NCBI GenBank assembly: GCA_903835865.1
Contig: CAILON010000104.1
Coordinates: 1-5,272, forward strand
Length of the DNA stretch: 5,272 bases
Direction of reading: 5' to 3'
DNA from: an uncultured beta proteobacterium
GTDB taxonomy: Bacteria; Pseudomonadota; Gammaproteobacteria; Burkholderiales; Burkholderiaceae
In this document: piece after piece, positions 1 to 5,272 of the stretch
Layout of the letters: every line of letters begins with the position of its first letter
How positions within the stretch are numbered: the first letter of the stretch is position 1
Notes under the pieces: model-generated
What the model saw: the letters and a program-made list of their open reading frames with translations, nothing else
What the model was told of the DNA's origin: nothing
Databases searched by the model: none
Program-made: the position numbers and the translations under genes

Positions 1-1167
1 AAATACGTGATACGCAAAAAATAGTCCTAAATTGGCAATAACGCCAACCACAGCCGCTGTAATTGCAGTTAACGGCGCAGTAAACCGGAGCTTGCCGTGA
101 GTCGATTCAATCAGAGGACCACCCACCAGAATAAAAAAGAAGGAAGGCAAAAAGGTAAACCATGTGGCTACGCAGGCACCTAGTACACCAAACCAAAATG
201 GACTGCTGCTACCAATGAGGTGCTGAATATGGCCTGCAAGATAACCGACAAATGCAACCACCATAATGAGTGGTCCGGGTGTTGTTTCCCCAAGCGCTAA
301 TCCATCAATCATTTGATTTGCGCTAAGCCAATGAAAATGATCAACAGCCCCCTGATAAACATAGGGTAGTACTGCATAGGCGCCACCGAAAGTCAGAAAT
401 GCTGCTTTGGTAAAAAACCAAGCAAGCTGGGGGTAGAGTGTATTCCAGCCAAACAAAAGAATTAACGCAAGCATTGGTGCCAGCCAGAAACTCAGCGCAA
501 TGATGCTGTGCCGAATAGTTTTTTGATAATTAAATAGGGCATGCGCAGGTGTTGGTGTGTTGTCATCAATCATGGCAGCACCATAGTGATGATCGACTGA
601 TTTTCCGTGAGCATTACTTTGTTGAAAATATTCTGGGTAGCGTTTGCCACCCCAAAACCCAATTGCTGCTGCAATCAGCACAATAATTGGAAAGGCTAAA
701 TTCAGAATGAAAATGGCCAAGAAAGAGCCTAAAGCAATCCACTGCAATGCTTGGTTGTGAAGGGTTCGCTTACCAATTCGAACGGCAGCATGAAGAACAA
801 TTGCTGTCACTGCAGGTTTTATACCGAAAAAGATTGCAGCAATCCAGGGCACTTGCCCAAAGCTGAGATATATCCAAGATAGGCCAATAAGAATAAAAAG
901 TGAGGGGAGGACAAAGAGCGTCCCTGCAAGAATGCCACCCCAACTGCGATGCATCAGCCAGCCTATATAGGTAACTAGCTGTTGCGCCTCAGGTCCAGGA
1001 AGCAGCATGCAGTAGTTCAGCGCATGTAAAAAGCGCCGCTCTGAAATCCAGCGACGCTTTTCAACCAACTCTTGATGCAAAACTGCAATTTGTCCTGCAG
1101 GCCCACCAAAACTAATGAAACCAAGCTTGGCCCAAAACTTCAAGGCCTCACGAAGTGGAACGCTCAA
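1..1167 (-). CDS. chrA: Chromate transporter ChrA, two-domain (CHR family), 3' end cut by window edge
   Basis: An uninterrupted reading frame of 389 codons runs from a TTG at 1167 off the left edge. It encodes a hydrophobic inner-membrane protein of the CHR family, which in characterised members expels chromate and lowers its toxicity. Both family half-domains are visible. The first has [10 protein letters not shown] (about residues 18-26) and LLPGPEAQQ (55-63). The second repeats these as [12 protein letters not shown] (257-268) and LGETTPGPL (292-300). A polar, His-rich linker (about 181-215) joins the halves. Full-length ChrA proteins are usually about 390-450 residues, so only the last membrane segment or so is missing. 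No ATG or GTG lies in frame before the conserved N-terminus, and an in-frame TAG sits about 30 bases upstream, so TTG at 1167 is the best start. It overlaps the fabI stop (TTGA) and is preceded by GGGAG at 4 bases. Family assignment is secure. The substrate is inferred from the family, as some members may carry sulfate or other anions. Confidence 0.93.
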   Translation of the reverse strand, partial: MSVPLREALKFWAKLGFISFGGPAGQIAVLHQELVEKRRWISERRFLHALNYCMLLPGPEAQQLVTYIGWLMHRSWGGILAGTLFVLPSLFILIGLSWIYLSFGQVPWIAAIFFGIKPAVTAIVLHAAVRIGKRTLHNQALQWIALGSFLAIFILNLAFPIIVLIAAAIGFWGGKRYPEYFQQSNAHGKSVDHHYGAAMIDDNTPTPAHALFNYQKTIRHSIIALSFWLAPMLALILLFGWNTLYPQLAWFFTKAAFLTFGGAYAVLPYVYQGAVDHFHWLSANQMIDGLALGETTPGPLIMVVAFVGYLAGHIQHLIGSSSPFWFGVLGACVATWFTFLPSFFFILVGGPLIESTHGKLRFTAPLTAITAAVVGVIANLGLFFAYHVF

Positions 1168-1949
1168 GCGTCTCCCATTCCACCAACAACTTGGCTAAAG
1201 CCGTTATCAACATAAATGATTTCAGCGGTGATACCGTTTGCTAAGTCAGACATGAGGAAGGCAGCAGAATTACCAACATCATCAATGGTTACATTGCGAC
1301 GTAATGGTGCGGTTTGTTCAACAGCCTCTAAGATCCTGCCAAAATCTTTAATACCAGAAGCGGCTAAGGTTTTGATTGGACCGGCAGAGATACCGTTGAC
1401 GCGAATACCTTTAGGACCAACAGAACCCGCAAGGTAGCGAACAGAAGCTTCTAAAGAGGCTTTCGCTAAACCCATGGTGTTGTAATTCGGTACATTACGC
1501 ATAGAGCCTAAATAAGTCAGCGTTAGTAATGCCGATTTATCACGCAACATTGGCAAAGCTTCCTTAGCCATTGCTGGAAAGCTATATGCAGAGATGTCAT
1601 GGGCAATTTTGAAGCCCTCACGGGATAAGCCTTCTAAGAAATCACCTGCAATTGCATCACGAGGAGCAAAGCCGATGGCATGTACAAAACCATCAAACTG
1701 GGGCCAGGATTTGGCCAAGTCCTTAAATAGGGAGGAGATTTGCTCATCGCTGCTGACATCACAGTCATAAATCAGCTCGGTATTAAATTCCTTAGCAAAA
1801 TCAACAATTCGGTCCTTAAAGCGCTCGCCAACGTAGGTAAATGCTAGTTCAGCGCCCTCGCGGTGGCATGCTTTAGCAATGCCATAGGCAATAGAGCGGT
1901 TTGAAAGAAGGCCGGTAATAAGAATTTTTTTGCCGGAGAGAAAACCCAT
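1164..1949 (-). CDS. fabI: Enoyl-[acyl-carrier-protein] reductase (NADH), FabI
   Basis: This 261-residue cytoplasmic enzyme reduces the trans-2-enoyl-ACP double bond in the last step of each type II fatty-acid elongation cycle. It has the atypical short-chain dehydrogenase pattern of FabI. The dinucleotide-binding start is [13 protein letters not shown] (11-23), with C63-D64-V65 further on. The active site has Tyr146, Tyr156 and Lys163 (TYLGS, then NYNTMGLAK) at exactly the E. coli positions. [14 protein letters not shown] (190-203) forms the substrate-binding loop region and [10 protein letters not shown] (223-232) is the conserved C-terminal stretch. Length matches the family (about 260). 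The positions linked to triclosan binding in E. coli (Gly93, Met159, Phe203) are all unchanged, so a triclosan-sensitive enzyme is expected (inference). The ATG at 1949 has AAAGGA 6 bases upstream. The gene is divergent from yejA, and its stop overlaps the chrA start. Confidence 0.97.
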   Translation of the reverse strand: MGFLSGKKILITGLLSNRSIAYGIAKACHREGAELAFTYVGERFKDRIVDFAKEFNTELIYDCDVSSDEQISSLFKDLAKSWPQFDGFVHAIGFAPRDAIAGDFLEGLSREGFKIAHDISAYSFPAMAKEALPMLRDKSALLTLTYLGSMRNVPNYNTMGLAKASLEASVRYLAGSVGPKGIRVNGISAGPIKTLAASGIKDFGRILEAVEQTAPLRRNVTIDDVGNSAAFLMSDLANGITAEIIYVDNGFSQVVGGMGDA

Positions 1950-1999
1950 GATGTGTCCTTTGCGTCCAATATGATTTGCTAACTACAATTGTTGCATAT
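1950..1999. promoter_or_regulatory. Divergent fabI / yejA intergenic region with candidate promoters
   Basis: These 50 bases are all that separates the fabI start from the likely yejA start, so promoters for both directions should lie here or reach into the gene ends. On the plus strand TATGAT at 1970-1975 is a good -10 match but has only a poor -35 (ATGATG at 1948-1953, 16-base spacer). It would put the transcript start near 1982, about 18 bases before yejA. On the minus strand CATATT (1973-1968) is a possible fabI -10 that overlaps the first, also with a weak -35. The fabI Shine-Dalgarno AAAGGA is at 1961-1956 on the minus strand. No operator palindrome was seen. The promoter calls are tentative; the existence of a shared control region is inferred from gene layout. 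Confidence 0.35.
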
Positions 2000-3871
2000 A
2001 TGCCCAGACTAATCCCCATTCGCCAATTTGCCCTTTTTTGCCTGCTAGCCCTGCTGCTAGGGCTTGGGCTTAGTTCGGCGCAGGCCTCTCAGGGCATAGC
2101 GCAGTATGGCAAACCAAAATACGCCGATGGCTTTAGTCACTTTGACTATGTCAATCCCAATGCGCCTAGGGGCGGAACTTTAACTTTACCCAACCCGGAT
2201 AGGCGCACTAGTTTTGACAAGTTCAATCCATTTACCTTGCGTGGTGTCAATGCGCCTGGCATTGCTCAACTCATGTTTGAGTCACTAGCCGTTGGAAGTG
2301 CAGATGAAGTTTCCAGTGCCTATGGTTTGATTGCGGAAGATATTACTGTTGCTCCCGACAAGATGTCAGTGACCTTTCGCATTCGGCCGGAAGCAAAATT
2401 TTCAGATGGCAGTCCTATCCTAGCGAGCGACGTTAAATATAGCTTCGATACTTTAATGAGTAATTTGGCGAATCCGCAATTTCGTACTGTCTATGCAGAT
2501 GTTAAGCAGGCGGTGGTAGTATCCGATCGCGTCATCCGCTACGACTTTAAAAATCGCAACCCAGAGTTGCCCGTCATGGTGGGAACGCTACCAGTGTTTT
2601 CTCGCAACTGGGGTAAAAAGGCCGATGGCTCATTCACCTCATTTGATAAATTAAGTTTTGAATTGCCGATTGCTAGCGGACCTTACTTAATCGAGTCTTA
2701 TAAAGCAGGTAAGACCATGATCTTTAAACGCAACCCTCATTACTGGGCGGATCAAGGCGGCAAGACTTTAAATGTCCGCATAGGTTTTTTTAACTTTGAT
2801 CGAATTGTTTACAAACTGTATAGCGATGATGCGGTTCGCCTAGAGGCATTCAAGGCGGGCGAGTTTGATGCCTTGGTGGAATATCGCGCGAAGAATTGGG
2901 CCAAAAGTTACGTTGGGCCTCGATTTGATGACGGCACTTTATTCAAGAAGGCTTTCTTAAATCACAATGGTGCTGGCATGCAGGGCTTTGCCGTGAACGT
3001 GCGCCGACCCCTGTTTCAGGATCCAAGAGTACGTCAGGCACTTGGTTATGCCTTAGATTTTGAATGGCTGAATAGACAACTCTTTTTTGATCAATACAGT
3101 CGTATTAATAGTTACTTTACCAATAGTGATCTCAGTGCTAATTTTGATGGTTCCCAGAAACCCACTGAAGCTGAGTTGAAATTACTGAAGCCACTCAAAG
3201 AGAAATATCCGCAATGGGTACCAGATGCTGTATTTGGTGTAATGCCACCAGCACCATCCACCGAGCCTCCAGCAAGTCTGCGTCAAAATTTACGCAAAGC
3301 AAGAGAACTCTTGATGCATGCTGGATGGCAGTATCGCGATGGCGCCTTACGTAATGAAAAAGGAGAGCCATTTCGGTTCGAGATGGTGGAAGATGGGCCT
3401 TTCTTCTTAAGGGTGATTTCGGCTTATGTGCGTAACTTAGAAAAATTAGGGATTCAGGTAGATATACGCACGAGTGACTTTGCCTTGCACCAAAAACGAA
3501 TGGACGAATATGATTTTGATATGACCACGATTCGCTTTCCAGACTCCCAAAGCCCAGGAAATGAACTGTGGGATCGCTTTGGTAGTCAGGCTGCTAAAGA
3601 AAAAGGCTCCGACAACGTGATTGGCATTCAGTCGCCAGTAGTAGATGCCTTAGTAGAGGCAGTCACCAAAGCGGAAACCCGTGAACAGTTACGAGCTGCC
3701 ACGAGATCCTTGGACCGCGTCTTATGGAATAGTTATTTTGTTATTCCTCAGTGGTACAACCCAACGCACCGAATTGCTTATCGTAAAGAAATGCAATACC
3801 CAAATCCACCTTTGTATTACAGCGCTGAAGCATGGATTTTAATGAATTGGTGGAAAGGGGAGGCTCAATAA
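2000..3871 (+). CDS. yejA: Peptide ABC transporter substrate-binding protein, YejA-like (SBP family 5)
   Basis: This is the periplasmic solute-binding component of a Yej-type oligopeptide importer, 623 residues from the ATG at 2000; E. coli YejA is about 600. The N-terminus is a classic Sec signal peptide: Arg at positions 3 and 8, a Leu-rich core (about 10-24) and likely cleavage after AQA at 27-29, with no lipobox cysteine. The mature protein opens with a YejA signature, YGKPKYADGFSHFDYVNPNAP, split here as YGKPKYADGF (36-45) and SHFDYVNPNAP (46-56). Further family-5 landmarks are FSDGSPILASDVKYSFD (about 134-150), ASGPYLIESY, KRNPHYWA, AFKAGEFD, DPRVRQALGYALDFEW and LDRVLWNSY near the C-terminus. 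An in-frame TTG at 1976 would add eight residues ahead of the signal peptide; ATG 2000 gives the more typical n-region, although neither start has a clear Shine-Dalgarno sequence. The stop overlaps the yejB start. Homologues bind oligopeptides, and E. coli Yej imports microcin C. The true ligand here is unknown. Confidence 0.92.
   Translation: MPRLIPIRQFALFCLLALLLGLGLSSAQASQGIAQYGKPKYADGFSHFDYVNPNAPRGGTLTLPNPDRRTSFDKFNPFTLRGVNAPGIAQLMFESLAVGSADEVSSAYGLIAEDITVAPDKMSVTFRIRPEAKFSDGSPILASDVKYSFDTLMSNLANPQFRTVYADVKQAVVVSDRVIRYDFKNRNPELPVMVGTLPVFSRNWGKKADGSFTSFDKLSFELPIASGPYLIESYKAGKTMIFKRNPHYWADQGGKTLNVRIGFFNFDRIVYKLYSDDAVRLEAFKAGEFDALVEYRAKNWAKSYVGPRFDDGTLFKKAFLNHNGAGMQGFAVNVRRPLFQDPRVRQALGYALDFEWLNRQLFFDQYSRINSYFTNSDLSANFDGSQKPTEAELKLLKPLKEKYPQWVPDAVFGVMPPAPSTEPPASLRQNLRKARELLMHAGWQYRDGALRNEKGEPFRFEMVEDGPFFLRVISAYVRNLEKLGIQVDIRTSDFALHQKRMDEYDFDMTTIRFPDSQSPGNELWDRFGSQAAKEKGSDNVIGIQSPVVDALVEAVTKAETREQLRAATRSLDRVLWNSYFVIPQWYNPTHRIAYRKEMQYPNPPLYYSAEAWILMNWWKGEAQ
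3857..3863 (+). promoter_or_regulatory. Shine-Dalgarno sequence of yejB
   Basis: GGGGAGG lies 7 bases before the ATG at 3871, inside the last codons of yejA. It decides the yejB start in favour of 3871 over the in-frame ATG at 3832, which lies upstream of this site and has no comparable motif before it. Confidence 0.8.
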
Positions 3872-4947
3872 TGCAAGGTCAAATGTGGTCTTACATTCTC
3901 AAGCGCGTGCTGTTGATGATCCCAACTTTATTGGGTGTCCTCACCCTCACTTTTGCCGTAGTGCAATTTGTACCAGGTGGTCCCGTTGAGCAGATGATGT
4001 TAGAGCTAAAAGGTAAGGGCGATGCTGCGGTTAGTGGCGCCGAGTCATCTGGCGGCGGTAGCACCTATCGTGGCCGCCAAGGAATAGATGCTGAGCGTTT
4101 GGCCGAAGTCAAAGTCTTATATGGTTTTGATAAGCCCCCGCTAGAGCGTTATTTCATGATGCTCAAACGATTCGCTCAATTTGATTTAGGGCAAAGTTAT
4201 TACCAGCACCAAAGTGTTTGGCAATTGGTGGTTTCTAAACTACCGGTATCGATCAGCATTGGCTTGTGGACCTTTTTCCTAACCTACTTAGTGTCGATAC
4301 CTTTAGGTATTGCAAAAGCTGTGCGAGATGGCTCTCGCTTTGATGCGGTCACCAGCACGATGATATTAGTGGGTTATGCGATACCGGGTTTTGTGCTCGG
4401 CGTACTCTTACTTGTTATTTTCGGGGGCGGTAGTTTCTTGCAAATATTTCCCTTGCGAGGTCTTACTTCAGACAACTGGAGCGACTTAAGCTTAATTGGT
4501 AAGGTGATGGATTACTTGTGGCATTTGGTATTACCAATTACTGCCTCTGTTCTAGGTAGTTTTGCTGTTGTAACGATGCTGACTAAGAATTCTTTTTTAG
4601 AAGAAATTCGCAAACAATATGTTTTGACTGCAAGAGCAAAGGGGCTTACTGAAAAACAAGTGTTGTGGAAGCACGTCTTCAGAAATGCGTTGCTACCTTT
4701 AGTAACAGGATTTCCTGCTGCTTTTATTGGGGCCTTCTTTACAGGGTCTCTGCTGATTGAAACCTTATTCTCCTTGGATGGTCTTGGTTTACTTTCTTAC
4801 GAGTCAGTGATGCGGCGAGATTATCCAGTGGTATTTGGGACGCTATATCTCTTCACCTTGATCGGATTATTTACCAAGCTGATTTCAGATCTTTGTTACG
4901 TCTATGTTGATCCCCGCATTCAATTTGGTGCCGGAGGTGGTTCATGA
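3871..4947 (+). CDS. yejB: Peptide ABC transporter permease, YejB-like
   Basis: This is one of the two inner-membrane permeases of the Yej importer, 358 residues from the ATG at 3871 (E. coli YejB is 364). About six membrane segments can be seen: roughly 11-33, 127-149, 162-186, 217-238, 279-301 and 321-343. After the first comes the binding-protein-dependent permease motif VQFVPGGPVEQ (31-41), then a periplasmic loop with a Gly/Ser-rich stretch (about 56-70), as is usual in YejB. The cytoplasmic EAA loop that contacts the ATPase is clear at about 244-276, with TARAKGL at its centre and WKHVFRNALLPL behind it. The C-terminus VDPRIQF is also typical. An upstream in-frame ATG at 3832 would add 13 residues read inside yejA without family support. 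The start overlaps the yejA stop by one base (TAATG) and the end overlaps yejE (ATGA), pointing to coupled translation in one operon. Confidence 0.95.
   Translation: MQGQMWSYILKRVLLMIPTLLGVLTLTFAVVQFVPGGPVEQMMLELKGKGDAAVSGAESSGGGSTYRGRQGIDAERLAEVKVLYGFDKPPLERYFMMLKRFAQFDLGQSYYQHQSVWQLVVSKLPVSISIGLWTFFLTYLVSIPLGIAKAVRDGSRFDAVTSTMILVGYAIPGFVLGVLLLVIFGGGSFLQIFPLRGLTSDNWSDLSLIGKVMDYLWHLVLPITASVLGSFAVVTMLTKNSFLEEIRKQYVLTARAKGLTEKQVLWKHVFRNALLPLVTGFPAAFIGAFFTGSLLIETLFSLDGLGLLSYESVMRRDYPVVFGTLYLFTLIGLFTKLISDLCYVYVDPRIQFGAGGGS
4933..4937 (+). promoter_or_regulatory. Shine-Dalgarno sequence of yejE
   Basis: GGAGG sits 6 bases before the ATG at 4944 and within the Gly codons at the end of yejB. Together with the ATGA overlap it fixes the yejE start. 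Confidence 0.8.
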
Positions 4948-5272
4948 ATCGCTGGCATCGCTTCAAAAATAGTCGGATGGGATATGCCAGCTTATGGATC
5001 TTTATGATTCTCTTTGGTATCTCTCTATGCGCCGAGCTGATTGCCAATGACAAGCCCTTGGTAGTGCGCTATCAAGGTCACCTCTATTTTCCGATTATCA
5101 AGAGTCAGCCTGAGACGGTATTTGGTGGAGATTTTGCTACGCCGACGGATTTCTTGGATCCTGATATTCGGCGCAATATCACTAGCAATGGCAATTGGGC
5201 AATCTACCCGCCGATTCCTTATAGCTATGAGACCTTGAACTACTTTTCAAAAGTTCCAAACCCAGCGCCACC
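4944..5272 (+). CDS. yejE: Peptide ABC transporter permease, YejE-like (5' part only)
   Basis: The second Yej permease begins at ATG 4944 and runs open to the right edge, giving 109 complete codons of an expected 340 or so. The N-terminus has a basic stretch (RWHRFKNSR, 3-11) followed by a first membrane segment (about 14-33). Then comes CAELIANDKPLVVRYQG (29-45), a very characteristic YejE/OppC-type N-terminal motif, and a periplasmic stretch with YFPIIK (48-53) and FGGDF (60-64). The visible end (KVPNPAPP) lies just before where the family usually has its LGTDxxGRD-like motif, so the permease core and EAA loop are beyond the window. The start overlaps the yejB stop. The ATPase gene yejF would be expected next but cannot be seen. 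Confidence 0.93.
   Translation, partial: MNRWHRFKNSRMGYASLWIFMILFGISLCAELIANDKPLVVRYQGHLYFPIIKSQPETVFGGDFATPTDFLDPDIRRNITSNGNWAIYPPIPYSYETLNYFSKVPNPAP

Noticed and set aside
1216..1437. Plus-strand open frame of 73 codons
   Set aside because: It lies wholly antisense to the well-supported fabI, shows no recognisable protein features and has no convincing ribosome site.
1927..1934. T-run near the fabI start as a possible terminator
   Set aside because: It encodes the Lys-Lys pair of the FabI N-terminus and has no preceding GC-rich stem.
1971..1982. Tiny open frame (Met-Ile-Cys-stop) before yejA, as a possible leader peptide
   Set aside because: It has no ribosome site, no run of regulatory codons and no attenuator-like hairpins; three codons of this kind are expected by chance.
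2047..2064. Inverted repeat AGCCCT-6 bases-AGGGCT near the 5' end of yejA
   Set aside because: It falls in the Leu-rich signal-peptide codons where CTG/CTA repeats arise easily, the stem is only 6 pairs, and no U-run follows, so it is not a terminator and hardly a regulatory hairpin.
3832..3870. In-frame upstream ATG extending yejB by 13 residues
   Set aside because: The extension is inside yejA, does not resemble YejB N-termini, and the strong GGGGAGG site points to the ATG at 3871.
4871..5053. Minus-strand open frame of 60 codons
   Set aside because: It is antisense to the yejB end and yejE start, both clear homologues, and its product looks like a random shadow translation.

Overview
The window holds ordinary chromosomal housekeeping and transport genes, tightly packed on both strands. 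The gene content (a FabI-type enoyl-ACP reductase, a full-length two-domain ChrA transporter and a Yej-type peptide ABC transporter), the Gram-negative protein types and the moderate, slightly AT-leaning composition suggest a Gram-negative proteobacterium. My best guess is a low-GC betaproteobacterium such as Polynucleobacter. That is inference from protein style, not from a marker gene.

Left part (1-1949), minus strand: fabI (1949-1164) is followed directly by chrA (1167 to the left edge, 3' end cut off). The fabI stop and the apparent chrA start overlap in a TTGA sequence, so the two look like one transcriptional unit with coupled translation. FabI performs the last reduction of each fatty-acid elongation cycle and carries all the expected catalytic residues. 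ChrA is a duplicated-domain inner-membrane chromate transporter. They have no obvious shared pathway.

Middle (1950-1999): a 50-base gap between divergent genes, holding the fabI ribosome binding site and probably the promoters for both directions.

Right part (2000-5272), plus strand: yejA, yejB and the first third of yejE form a tight operon with 1- and 3-base-offset stop/start overlaps (TAATG, ATGA), each downstream start having a strong Shine-Dalgarno sequence. YejA is the exported peptide-binding protein and YejB and YejE are the two membrane permeases. The ATPase YejF, expected after yejE, lies beyond the window. Together they would import oligopeptides, and in relatives also microcin C or cell-wall peptides.

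There is no mobile element, CRISPR array, RNA gene or clear terminator in view, and no gene-free stretch longer than about 50 bases. I found no convincing sign of an undescribed system. The points worth a second look are start-site and coupling details.
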